Shown: one piece after another, positions 17,486 through 25,958 of the stretch
How the letters are laid out: each line of letters opens with the position of its first letter
How positions within the stretch are numbered: the stretch's first letter is position 1
From: Palsa-504 sp963847965
GTDB taxonomy: Bacteria > Actinomycetota > Actinomycetes > Streptosporangiales > Streptosporangiaceae
Direction of reading: 5' to 3'
Assembly: GCA_963847965.1 (NCBI GenBank)
Contig: CAWKCG010000036.1
Coordinates: 62,001 to 126,000 of the forward strand
DNA length: 64,000 bases
Made by a program: the position numbers and the translations under genes
The notes under the pieces: generated by a model
Database searches by the model: none
What the model saw: the letters and a program-made list of their open reading frames with translations, nothing else
Told to the model about the DNA's origin: nothing

Positions 17486-18646
17486 TCAGGCCGCGAGTGT
17501 CCCGTCGGCGACACTGTCCACGACGGGACACCGCAGGTCACAGGCCTGGCTGACGCGAAAGCTCAAGATAACGAAGGTCAGCGGCATGCCCGGATCCCGG
17601 GCCATCCGGTAGGCGGCACTGTGTCGCAGATCATGCAGGGACCAGTTCGCCCCCAGCGCCGCGTTGGCCCGGCCGAACATCGCCCGGGCCGCGTCATAAC
17701 CCAGCGCCCGGAACGGCCGCCGCAACGTCCACCACAGCGGCTGATCCCGGCCGACGGGCACCAGGCCCCGGACCTGCGCCTGATACAGCCGCAGCCACAC
17801 GAACGCGTCCGGCGAGGCGGGCAGCTGCTGCAGCGCGCGCGTCCCCTTGCGGATCACCGTGACCAGCTGCTGCCCGGGATCGGCATCGGCGGCCGTGGCG
17901 CCCAGCAGCTCGGATGCCCGGGCACCCGTCGACACCCAGAACGCGACCAGGGCCCGGTCCCGGTTCGAGCCAAGCTCCGCGAACAGCTCATCGAACTTCT
18001 CATCAGGGATCTGCCGCGGTATCCGCCGGCGGATCTTCGGCCGGTACCGGCCAGCCCGCTGACCGGGGAAGGGATCCATCGGGTTGCGGTGGGCGTTCGC
18101 CCGGGTCCGGCGGCCCCGCGCCAGCGGGAACGGGTTCACCATCGGCCCGCTGCCTGCTTGCAGGTGGAAGTCATAAAAACCGCGCAGCACGCTCTCGCAA
18201 TGCACCGCCGTCGCCGTGGCATACCCGCGGCCAGGAGAAGGCTTCCCCGTCACCGGGTTCGGTGTCCCGGCCGCTGTCCGCGCCGTCACCGTCCCCGGCG
18301 CGCCACCCCCGGGGTAGCGCCAGTGCGGCCGCGCCGGCTTGCCGGCGAGCTGGATCCACGAACAAAAATCCCGGGCCTCCGCCCGGGTCGCCTGATCCCA
18401 GCCAACCCCGACCGCCCACAAGAACCGCCACCACCGCAGCAAGGCCATCCCATACGACCGGTGCGTCGCCGCGGGCCGCCCGCACCCGGCCAGCTCACGG
18501 AAGTACGCCGCCGCCGGGACGAGCACCACACCGTCCGCGCCGACCAGCCGGTACGGCTCGAACAAGTCCCCGGTCGCCTCAAGCGACCCGCCCAGCGGCA
18601 TCACCAGCCGGGACAGGTCCCTCGGCGCATCTCCTTCTGTGATCAT
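17486..18646 (-). pseudogene. Tyrosine recombinase A of the outer trio, N-terminal part (split)
   Basis: The frame of 386 residues holds the core-binding domain (THRSYGMALLRWWRFLWAVG) and most of the catalytic domain (STGARASELLGAT; HDLRHSAAYRMARDPGMPLT). The last 30 codons (after 17576, FVILSFRVSQ onward) are read from the end of the inserted inner element and are foreign. The genuine continuation with the LGH box and tyrosine is at 13063-13257. Rejoined, the protein is 421 residues, normal for this family. As it stands the truncated product lacks the nucleophile and cannot be an active recombinase, though it could still bind DNA. Confidence 0.88.
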
Positions 18647-18722
18647 GGTCCGCGACCGTAGCCACCAGGACTCCCATCCGTCCGCTGACCTGAGGAACCT
18701 CTCCCGGTAGTTCGGTTAACGG

Positions 18723-19028
18723 GTCGGTCTTGTGGCCCTTCAGCGCCTTGGCGTGCGCCGGGTTGATCACCGCGACCTCGGTGAAGTCCTGCTCGCACAG
18801 CGCGTAATACACCGGGTCGGTGTAGACCCCGCTGGCCTCCATCACCACGTGCGTGACGCTGCGGCGGAGCAGCTCGCGGGCCATCGCCTGCAGCACCCCG
18901 TAAAACGTCCGGAACTCGGAGATCTCGGTCTTGCGGGTCCACGGCTTGTCCCCCGGGGACCGGATCGCCACCTTGATCATGTCTTTGTGCACGTCGATCC
19001 CCGCGACGTACTCATACAGCACCTTCAT
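18723..19028 (-). pseudogene. IS110-family transposase, N-terminal part (split gene)
   Basis: 102 codons from ATG 19028, preceded by AGGAGGTGG. It encodes the RuvC-like DEDD domain start: YVAGIDVHKDMIKVAI (first Asp), VVMEASGVYTDPVYYAL (Glu), and VINPAHAKALKGHKTD (third Asp), ending exactly where the outer trio element begins. The frame then runs on into PLTELPGEVP from the insert. The rest of the transposase is at 9120-10115. Confidence 0.9.
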
Positions 19029-19602
19029 ACGCGGCCACCTCCTGCAGCGGCACCCCCCACCGGATGGGATATGGCGCGCCGCCCGCCAGAGCCCCGGATC
19101 AGTACAGGAGACTGACACACGCGCACGCAGCAGCAACGGGGGTTACCCGGCATGGGGCTCCGGCACCAAACTTAAATACGGCCTCAGACGGTCCAAGCGG
19201 AACCGGTGACGACGAACGGCACGCCAGGACCACTGTGCACCTTCCGCCCCGTCACCACCCTCCGATCACGGCGAAAGACCCCAGCCACCCGGGACCTGCA
19301 ACCGGCCGGCGGCGCAGGGACCCAGTTGCCGTATCCCACGGCAGCGCCACGCAGTGGCGAATGAATTCTTAAATGGTTATGCCGTCCGGCCGCGTCGCGG
19401 GTACGGTGGTGAGCATGAAGGTCAGTTGCCAGCGCGTTATTGTCGTCGCCGCGCGAGCTACCCGCTCGCCGGTCGCCGCTGCCTGACCTGACATCCCTGC
19501 CGACGACCGGGAACGGTTCGTCGGCGCATGCTTTTCCGGGCCGGATGGTTGCGCCCGCGGGCGTCAGTTCCCGGTGCCCTGACACCGAGAGGCGCCGCCG
19601 TC
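19029..19602. other. Intergenic stretch with probable IS110 left end
   Basis: 574 bp with no convincing gene. The 150-200 bp next to the transposase start should be the non-coding end of the IS110 element, where members of this family encode a bridge RNA; I cannot fold or bound it by eye. The word CTTAAAT occurs at 19170 and 19368. A 22-codon frame (ATG 19416, MKVSCQRVIVVAARATRSPV) lies upstream of the AlaRS-like gene; it could be a leader peptide but has no clear support. Confidence 0.4.
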
Positions 19603-20783
19603 ATGAATACCGATGAAACCATCACGGCTTTTACCGAGTTTTACCGCGACCGGGGTCATCAGCTGATCGGGAGCAGTTCGCTGCTGTCCGGGCCCGGCGA
19701 TCCGGTGCTGTTCACATCGGCAGGAATGCATCCGCTGACGCCGTACCTGGCGGCCGGCCGCATCCGCTCGGCCGCCGGCTGACCGGGGTCCAGCGCTGCC
19801 TGCGGACCACCGACCTGGACGAGGTGGGCGATTGTTCGCATCTGACGGTGTTCCAGATGCTCGGCTCGTGGTCGCTGGGCGACTACGACGGGCCGCAGAG
19901 CCAGCGGTGGGGCCTTGAGCTGCTGTGTGACGGCTTCGGGCTGAAGCGGGACTTGCTGTATGCGACCGTGTTCGGCGGGGATGGTCAGGTGGGGCCGGAC
20001 ACGGCGGCGCAGCAGACCTGGGATGAGCTCGGGCTGCCGGTCGAGTTGCTCGGCGCTGAGGATAACTGGTGGTCGAACGGTCCGACCGGACCGTGCGGGC
20101 CGGACTCGGAGATCCATGTCTGGATCGGGGACGGGCCGCCGTCGGGGAGCCCGGGCACTGACGAGCGCTGGCTGGAGCTGTGGAATCACGTCACGATGCG
20201 TTACAAGCGCCATCCGGACGGCAGCTTGACTTCGCTCAGGCAGCCGGGCGTCGATACCGGCATGGGCCTGGAACGGCTGTTGATGGTGTCGCAGCACGCG
20301 CGCTCGGTGTATGAGACCGACCTGTTCGCGCCGTGGCGGTCGGTGCTGCCTTCGCTGTGGCGGCTTGACCCTCAGTCGTCGCGGATCCTGACTGATCACC
20401 TTCGGTCGGCGATCGTGGTCATCAGTGATGGAGTCCAGCCGTCCAACACTGGCCGCGGTTACGTCCTGCGAAGGCTGCTGCGCCGGGCGCTGACGGCGCT
20501 GTGGCGTGGTGAGGGCGGCAGCTCGCTGACGCTGACCGACCTGCCTCCGGACCTAGTGCAGCACACTGCGGGCCGGTTCGGGCAGGTCATCGAGTCATCG
20601 CAGGTGACCGGCGTGCTGGTGGCGGAGGAGCGCAAGTTCCGTGAACTGGTCAGCCGCGGCAGGACGCTGCTGCAGCGGTGGTATCCGTCCGGGCAGTTGA
20701 CCGGGCTGGACTACGAGTTCCTCCGCGACACGCACGGGCTGCCGCGGGAACTGGTCACCGAGCTGCTGCGCGAACCTCGATGA
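19603..20783 (+). pseudogene. Short alanyl-tRNA synthetase-like protein, frameshifted
   Basis: The frame opens with MNTDETITAFTEFYRDRGHQ, then LFTSAGMHPLTPYL (class II motif 1 region). One missing base near 19750-19753 shifts it; restoring it gives LAGRPHPLGRRLTGVQRCLR and the rest: FQMLGSWSLGDY, DNWWSNGPTGPCGPDSE, GVDTGMGLERLL (motif 3) and the helical tRNA-recognition part GVQPSNTGRGYVLRRLLRRA. The corrected protein is about 393 residues, less than half of normal AlaRS, and ends where the editing domain should begin, so it lacks editing and C-Ala domains. Stand-alone paralogues of this kind may serve in aminoacyl transfer or tRNA-dependent chemistry. Present as a broken gene. Confidence 0.75.
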
Positions 20784-20916
20784 GCTAGCTGGATACATCG
20801 GCAACGGCCTTGATCCGCCGGCAGCTGCCCAACTGGGCATGAAACGTATCCAGCCATAGGCACACCAACCCGCCGATCTGGCGCGTAGGCGGGGATCGAA
20901 CGAGCCGGCGTGCCGA

Positions 20917-21235
20917 CAGTGCATGGCTGGATGGACTGTCGAGTTGTTCCAGGCGGGATTGGCGAGGGTCGCGGACACGACTTACTTGGGCAGGCTGTTC
21001 AGCCTGTCCGCCAGCTCGCCGCTGCGAGATGGCCACCGCGCGGCGAGCCACTCGTAGCTTCGCCGGCCCAGAAGGAAGGCCCCGGCGGCCAGCGCCTCGT
21101 CGAGCGCGAGCTTGGCAAGCTGCGGGCTATTTCCGATCAGGCCGACCCAGCCGCCGGCCCTGAAGCCTTCGTCACCGGCCGGTCTTGGATGACTCCGTCG
21201 AGCGTGACGTTCTCGCTCACGACGATCTTTCCCAT
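20917..21235 (-). pseudogene. Dihydrofolate-reductase-like (RibD C-terminal) protein remnant
   Basis: From ATG 21235 the minus strand reads MGKIVVSENVTLDGVIQD, the typical start of small DHFR/RibD-like proteins. A one-base loss near 21180 shifts the frame; corrected, it continues AGDEGFRAGGWVGLIG, LDEALAAGAFLLGRRSYEWL and LNSLPK. A TAA at 20982-20984 then replaces the expected Tyr before VVSATLANPAWNNSTV, after which similarity fades. Frameshift plus nonsense codon make this a genuine pseudogene rather than a single base-call error. An in-frame N-terminal extension back to 21382 (MILYDLMKAVQDDARRAGER) looks like a separate small protein that has lost its stop. Confidence 0.7.
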
Positions 21236-21414
21236 CTCGGTTCGGCGCCTCGCTGGAGCAGCGGGAACCAGACGCTGGCGGCGCGCCCTGCGAGCCCGCC
21301 GTGCCTCGAGGAGCAGCCGGTCTCGTTCGCCGGCCCGCCGGGCGTCATCCTGGACGGCTTTCATGAGGTCGTAGAGGATCATGGTCTGCTCCTCCTTCTG
21401 ATTGGTGTTGTCAG

Positions 21415-21714
21415 CTATCGCCGCCGCAGGCGGCGTGGGTGGTAAGAATCGGTGCGCTGTTCGCTCATTTCGTCAGCCGCCCGCCCTCCGAGTAGCAGCA
21501 GGCCGCCGAAGGTGAGCGCGTAGGCGCTCAGCACCCATTGCAAGCCCTGCTCGGAAAAGCGCAGCCCGGCCCCGATCGAGGGCAGCGCCACGATCGTGAT
21601 CGCGCCGTCCAGGAGCACCATGAAAAACGCGCCGCATAGCAGCGCGAGCGCCCACCAGCGGCGCGGATCCAGAATTGCGGACGCCACGCGCCCGGCCGAT
21701 GCGGACGATTCCAT
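21415..21714 (-). pseudogene. MFS drug-efflux transporter, N-terminal fragment
   Basis: From ATG 21714: ILDPRRWWALALLCGAFFMV, then LLDGAITIVALPSIGAGL and WVLSAYALTFGGLLLLGGRA. These are the first two membrane segments of a DHA2 (EmrB/QacA-like) transporter including the D-x-A-I-V motif. The match stops after GGRAAD and the frame ends 20 codons later in unrelated sequence. About 100 of an expected 480 or so residues remain, so it is not functional. It diverges from the truncated sigma-factor gene. Confidence 0.75.
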
Positions 21715-21899
21715 CGTCAACCTTCCAGGGTCGTTTCCAGCTGCTGCGGCACGATCCGGCGGGCGGATCGTCCGGGCGGTCGGTGATGCATACACCGCGG
21801 CACCGGGAAACTGGGCGCCCGCGAGCCGCCCAGTTCGCGCCCCGGGCGGTGTATATACCGGGCGGAGGTACGACGTGGTGCGGACGGAAGGAGCGCGGG

Positions 21900-22463
21900 A
21901 TGGTGACAGGCGATCTGCTGTCACGGGCGCGGGCCGGGGATGGCGAGGCGTTCCGGGAGCTGGCCGGGCCGCACCGGCGGGAGCTGCAGGTGCACTGCTA
22001 CCGGATGCTCGGCTCCTTCCAGGACGCCGAGGACGCCGTCCAGGAGACGATGCTGGCCGCCTGGCAAGGCATCGGCGGGTTCACTGAGGAACGCGCCTCG
22101 CTGCGCACCTGGCTGTACAAGATCGCCACCAGCCGGTGCCTGAACGCGCGCCGCGCAGCGAGCCGGCGCCCGGCCAGGGAGTGGGATATGTCGCAGTTCA
22201 AGCCGCCCGTGCCGACCCCGCGCGACGAGGCCGTCTGGCTGCAGCCGTTTCCGGACGCCCTCCTCGAGGGCGCCGCCGACGTGCCGCTCGGGCCGGAGGC
22301 CCGCTACGAGCAGAGCGAAGCCATCTCGCTGGCCTTCGTGGCCGCCCTGCCGTGGCTGGCACCTACGTGGCCGTTATGCGTGGCGGCCAGGGCCGTTTAC
22401 CGTGGGTTGTGGGTGTTCACGTCGCTGGCTGGACCCGGTTTCCGCGGTTCCGCCTGGTTATGA
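21900..22463 (+). pseudogene. ECF sigma factor, truncated before region 4
   Basis: From ATG 21900 (ribosome site GGAAGGAG just upstream) the protein shows region 2: SRARAGDGEAFRELAGPHRR, HCYRMLGSFQDAEDAVQETM, LRTWLYKIATSRCLNARRAA. The linker and the start of region 4 (RYEQSEAISLAFVAALPWL) follow, but after LAP the sequence becomes unrelated and stops. The -35-binding helix-turn-helix is missing. Length is 187 residues, where intact members with a SnoaL-like tail are about 330. It cannot act as a normal sigma factor. The last 6 bp overlap the convergent MccF-like remnant. Confidence 0.75.
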
Positions 22464-23214
22464 GTAGTCGGCGGTGATTCGGCGTGCGGTGCCGTCGACG
22501 GTGATAGTGCCGCCGTGCGGGAGGATCCACTGCGGGCGGGTGTGACCGAACGGGACACCGACGCACACGACAGCGTCCGGGTTGTACCGGCTGATGATCC
22601 CGGCCACGACGTCACGCTGCTCAGCGCGCAGCCGGGCACGTTCCTCTGCCGGGGGACGGCGGGTGAAGTCCGATACCGGCGGGCGGGCAACCAGGACCGC
22701 GTCTACCGCGGCGAGGATGCCGCGTTCGCCCAGCGCACGCACGATCCACCCGACATGCCGGGCGGGAAGGAGTTCTTCGGACGATTCGAGAAGCAGAACC
22801 CCGCCATCCAGTACGTCGGGCGCGAACGAGAACCGGCCGGCGATAAAGGTCTCCTCGATCACCTCCACGCAAGCCGCCCCAGGTCCGGCCGGTGATGGCG
22901 CGGGCCGGGCCGTGCCAGCTCCACGGCCCGGCCGGCTCACGCTCACCGAAAAAGTCCAGGGCGCGCGGGTCGGCCCAATCCACCCCGAAGTCCTCGGACT
23001 CACCCGGCTCGGTGATCTCGATCATCTCCCCGGTGACCAGCGCCGCGCGCAGCGACCGGGCATGCACCTCGTCCACCCCCGGACCCGGCCCAAGATGCAC
23101 CTGGGACGACCCGCCGTAGAAACTGGCGATGCCGTTCGCCCACAGCCAGTGATGCATGTTGGTGTTGTCGCTGTAGCCCAGGAACGGCTTGGGGTCCCGC
23201 CGAGCGAGGGCGGG
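22458..23214 (-). pseudogene. LD-carboxypeptidase/MccF-like (S66) peptidase remnant
   Basis: Two minus-strand frames form one S66 peptidase without its N-terminal third. The first reads DPKPFLGYSDNTNMHHWLWA and FYGGSSQVHLGPG up to AITGRTWGG. After a one-base slip near 22871 the second continues CVEVIEETFIAGRF, GVLLLESSEELLPARHVGW, PDAVVCVGVPFGHTRPQWIL to the stop at 22458. MccF-like enzymes cleave LD-peptides or microcin C-type conjugates and give self-immunity. The catalytic serine region near the N-terminus is absent, replaced by oxidoreductase sequence at about 23215. Not functional. Confidence 0.75.
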
Positions 23215-23690
23215 CCCGGGCGCTGGGCCGGCTTCGGCCACGACCACAGCGGATCGAAGTCGACGAACTGCCCGTGGTAGGACGCCTCGTCCCTAGCCCA
23301 GATCTCCCGCATCGCACGCACCCGGTCAGCGAGCAGCGCCATCCGGGTCCGCGGCTCGGTACCGTGGTCGGCCATCTCCTCACGGTTCCAGCCCGCGCCG
23401 ACGCCGAACAAGAACCGCCCGCCGGACAGCCGGTCCAGGCTGGCTACTTCCTTCGCCAGCGTGATCGGGTCACGCTCGATCACCAGGCACACCCCGGTGC
23501 CGAGCTTGAGCGTGCTGGTCACGGCGGCGGCTGCGGACAAGGCGGTGAACGGGTCGTAGGTGTCGGCATACCACCTGGTCGAAGCACCGTCCGCACGCCG
23601 GCTGCGTACCGGGATGTGCGTGTGCTCGGCCCAGAACAGCGACTCGAACCCGCGCTCTTCGCAGGCCCGGCCCGTCCTGACCGCGCATGC
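23215..23690 (-). pseudogene. LLM-class F420-dependent oxidoreductase fragment
   Basis: Reads ACEERGFESLFWAEHTHIPV, then YADTYDPFTALSAAAAVTST, LKLGTGVCLVIERDPITLAK, SGGRFLFGVGAGWNREEMADHG and ends at WPKPAQRPG. This is the first half of a luciferase-like TIM-barrel oxidoreductase using F420 or FMN. It lacks the first residues (an in-frame TAG lies at 23691-23693) and all the C-terminal half, where sequence switches directly to the MccF-like frame. A deletion joining two unrelated genes is the simplest explanation. Confidence 0.75.
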
Positions 23691-23825
23691 CTACGCGCCG
23701 ATCGACGCCGTGCATCCCACGTTCACGTGTAGGGGCTCGCCGACGCCGATGGGTTCCGCCTGATGCCGATGAGTCGCGCCCGATCGGCGGACAGAGTCTG
23801 GACTCAATGCCGTAGTGTCCAGGCG

Positions 23826-24302
23826 GTGGAGGTAACCATCAGGACCTATGAGCGGCGGGATGCCGCGGGCGTGGCCGATGTCTTCTACCGCTCGGTCCGC
23901 GAGGTGGCGCTGTCCGATTACACGGCTGAACAGGTGAAGGCCTGGGTTCCCGCACGCTGGGATGCCGAGCAGGAACACCGGCGCTCCGGTGATGGCCGGC
24001 TGGTCCTGGTTGCCGCAGCCGAATCCGGCCACGTTGTCGCGTTCATCGACCTGGAGCCAGACGGGCACATCGACCGGCTGTACTGCGTGCCCGAAGCGGC
24101 CGGCCGCGGCATCGCGTCGCAGCTGTACGACGCGATCGAGACCGCGGCGCGCGCACAGGGCATCAAGCGGCTGTTCACAGAAGCCAGCGAGCTAGCCCGG
24201 CGCTTCTTCGAGCGGAAGGGCTTCACAGTGCTGGAGCGCCAGGACAAGATCCTCCGCGGCGTGCCCATCCACAATTACCGGATGGCTAAGACTCTTGGCT
24301 AA
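23826..24302 (+). CDS. GNAT-family N-acetyltransferase
   Basis: 158 residues from GTG 23826 (VEVTIRTYERRDAAGVADVF); a longer in-frame extension to 23763 carries no family sequence. The acetyl-CoA-binding motif A is present as IDRLYCVPEAAGRGIASQLY (R/Q-x-x-G-x-G/A), followed by RLFTEASELARRFFERKGF, typical of the GNAT C-terminal half. It should transfer an acetyl group from acetyl-CoA to an amine; the substrate cannot be read from sequence. It is the first intact gene after the fragment region and stands alone. Confidence 0.88.
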   Translation: MEVTIRTYERRDAAGVADVFYRSVREVALSDYTAEQVKAWVPARWDAEQEHRRSGDGRLVLVAAAESGHVVAFIDLEPDGHIDRLYCVPEAAGRGIASQLYDAIETAARAQGIKRLFTEASELARRFFERKGFTVLERQDKILRGVPIHNYRMAKTLG

Positions 24303-24487
24303 GACGGGCCGCGATGCCGCCTCCTGCAGATCACCGTCGGCACACTTATCCAGCTCTGTTTAGGTATCTGCGCTACTATCCCCACAAGGAAGGCTGATGC
24401 CTGGGGAGGGGTCCTCTTGTTCTTCCGCGCTTTTTTCTTCCGCGCTGCGGCTGATCCCGGAACTATCTGGATTGCGTACTACTCGGC

Positions 24488-25336
24488 ATGAAACTGAACA
24501 TGCCGCTGGTCACGCTGCTTAGCGGGGCCGTGCTCGGTGTCGGCGTCCTGGTCGTCAGCATGGTGTGGCCCTCCGGCACGTCGTCCGCCAGCACCTCCGC
24601 AAGCGGCCACGGAGCGACGTCGGCCGCGTCGGCAGCCACGACGGTCGCGCTCCCGCTAGCGGGATCGTCCTCGCCGGCCGCCGCACCGGCCACCACGGCG
24701 GCTACGTCACCGGTGACGGCGCCAGCGTCGGCACCGGCCACGTCACCGCCGACCGCACCGGCAAGTGCACCAGCCCCGACCACCGCACCGGCGGCCACCT
24801 CCTCGGCGAATCAAGCGTACGCACCGCCCAAGGCCGACTACGTGGGCCAGGTGAACGGCGGCGGGGCATCGGTCGCGGTCTCGGTTCACGGGAACAAGGC
24901 GGTCGCCTATATCTGCAACGGCCACGCGGTCGCAGCGTGGGTCAGAGGCTCCGCCAAAAACGGGAAGCTGGACCTGACCGGCAAGAACGGCACCCGGCTC
25001 ATGGTGGACTACCGCAAGGGCAGCGCGACGGGTTACATCATGGCCGACGGCACCAAATACATGTTCTCGGCGCCTGTGGTGCACCGGGTGCCCTCGGCGC
25101 GCATGCAGCCAGGACTATACGAAGCCACCGCCATGGTGCACGGCGTCTCGATCAAGGCCGGGTGGATCGTGCTGCCGGACGGCAGCCAGGTGGGCTCGGT
25201 CGAGTACGATCCGAGCTCTTCGATACCGCCGACGGCCCAGGCTCCCGTGCTTGATCTGGCGACCGACACCGCGTCGTACGACGGCGTCACCTTCGTGGCC
25301 AGCCTGATCAGCGGCATTAGCGGCAGCGGATTCTGA
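24488..25336 (+). CDS. Exported Ala/Thr/Pro-rich protein with a C-terminal globular domain
   Basis: 282 residues. A signal anchor (MPLVTLLSGAVLGVGVLVVS) is followed by about 85 residues of low-complexity Ser/Ala/Thr/Pro, a likely cell-wall-spanning linker, and then a domain of about 160 residues (YVGQVNGGGASVAVSVHGNK, YICNGHAVAAWVRGSAKNGK, YMFSAPVVHRVPSARMQPGL) rich in beta strands. I do not recognise the domain. It is 33 bp ahead of the DUF6529 membrane protein and in the same direction, so it may belong with the electron-transfer pair that follows. Confidence 0.7.
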   Translation: MKLNMPLVTLLSGAVLGVGVLVVSMVWPSGTSSASTSASGHGATSAASAATTVALPLAGSSSPAAAPATTAATSPVTAPASAPATSPPTAPASAPAPTTAPAATSSANQAYAPPKADYVGQVNGGGASVAVSVHGNKAVAYICNGHAVAAWVRGSAKNGKLDLTGKNGTRLMVDYRKGSATGYIMADGTKYMFSAPVVHRVPSARMQPGLYEATAMVHGVSIKAGWIVLPDGSQVGSVEYDPSSSIPPTAQAPVLDLATDTASYDGVTFVASLISGISGSGF

Positions 25337-25369
25337 TAGCCGTAATCGTCCCGACGACTTGGAACTGAC

Positions 25370-25948
25370 ATGACCGCACAACCTGAAGCGTCCTCCCCGG
25401 CACCCGACCGCTATTCCCTGGGCATAGGCAAGCTGATCGTGCCCAGCCTGATCGGCGGGCTGGTGGCCCTGACCCTGGGCATCTACGGACGCCTCCACCA
25501 CCCGACCGGCGTCGTGGTCAACGTCGCGGGGTTCACGAGCGCGGGCTACGTGAAGTCGTGGCTCGCCACGGTGGCCACCGTATTCGCGATCGTCCAGGTG
25601 GTCTCGGCCCTGGTCATGTACGGCAAGATCCCGCGGGTCACCGCCCCATCGTGGATCGGCCGGTTGCACCAGTGGTCAGGCCGGATCGCGTTCCTGGTGG
25701 CGGTACCGGTCGCCGTGGACTGCCTCTACGGGCTCGGATTCCAGACCTACAGCACCAGGGTCCTGATCCATTCGATACTTGGCTGCGCGTTCTTCGGCGC
25801 GTTCACCATCAAGATGCTGATCCTGCCCAAGCGCGGACTGCCCGGCTGGACGCTTCCCCTGGCGGGTGCCGTCGTGTTCACCCTCCTGGTCGCAATCTGG
25901 TTCACGTCTGCCTTCTGGTTCTTCTCCACCTTCGGAGTCCACCGCTGA
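25370..25948 (+). CDS. DUF6529 family membrane protein
   Basis: 192 residues with about five membrane segments (LIVPSLIGGLVALTLGIYGR; WLATVATVFAIVQVVSALVM; IAFLVAVPVAVDCLYGLGF; LIHSILGCAFFGAFTIKMLI; AVVFTLLVAIWFTSAFWFF). Histidines in several helices (RLHQWSGR, LIHSILG) suggest a cytochrome-b561-like haem-binding core. The Rieske gene begins 11 bp later, so the two probably form an electron-transfer unit, the membrane protein passing electrons to or from the Rieske lipoprotein outside. The partner and substrate are unknown. Confidence 0.75.
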   Translation: MTAQPEASSPAPDRYSLGIGKLIVPSLIGGLVALTLGIYGRLHHPTGVVVNVAGFTSAGYVKSWLATVATVFAIVQVVSALVMYGKIPRVTAPSWIGRLHQWSGRIAFLVAVPVAVDCLYGLGFQTYSTRVLIHSILGCAFFGAFTIKMLILPKRGLPGWTLPLAGAVVFTLLVAIWFTSAFWFFSTFGVHR

Positions 25949-25958
25949 GGAGCAAGCC

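Larger units (their letters stand above)
13258..17578. mobile_element. Inner Tn554-type element inserted in recombinase A
   Basis: A 4.3-kb element flanked by GGT on the + strand (13258-13260 and 17576-17578), the ACC codon of the target. Near the ends are related sequences in inverted orientation: GGTTATCTC at 13258-13266 and AGATAAC at 17567-17573, and the left motif recurs directly at 13337-13345. It encodes, on the + strand and with overlapping starts and stops, a TnpA-like recombinase, an extra 111-residue protein, a TnpB-like recombinase and a TnpC-like protein, matching Tn554 order and sizes apart from the extra gene. It lies in the opposite orientation to the trio it interrupts and is the youngest layer of the nest. 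Confidence 0.87.
10116..18725. mobile_element. Outer recombinase-trio element inserted in the IS110 transposase
   Basis: The two halves of the IS110 transposase are separated by 8,607 bp, bounded on the + strand by GTC at both ends (10116-10118 and 18723-18725). Just inside lie short inverted repeats: CCGAACTA at 10123-10130 and TAGTTCGG at 18708-18715. The element carries a minus-strand trio A (18646-17579 joined to 13257-13063), B (13066-10541) and C (10544-10140), each start overlapping the previous stop, as in recombinase-in-trio and Tn554-like transposons. Without the inner element it is about 4.3 kb. No cargo gene is visible beyond the recombinases, so it looks like a minimal self-moving unit. 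It is now disrupted because A is split by the inner element. Confidence 0.85.

Noticed and set aside
19029..19602. tRNA or T-box upstream of the AlaRS-like gene
   Set aside because: No cloverleaf or T-box core sequence could be found; only a weak 22-codon leader-like frame exists.
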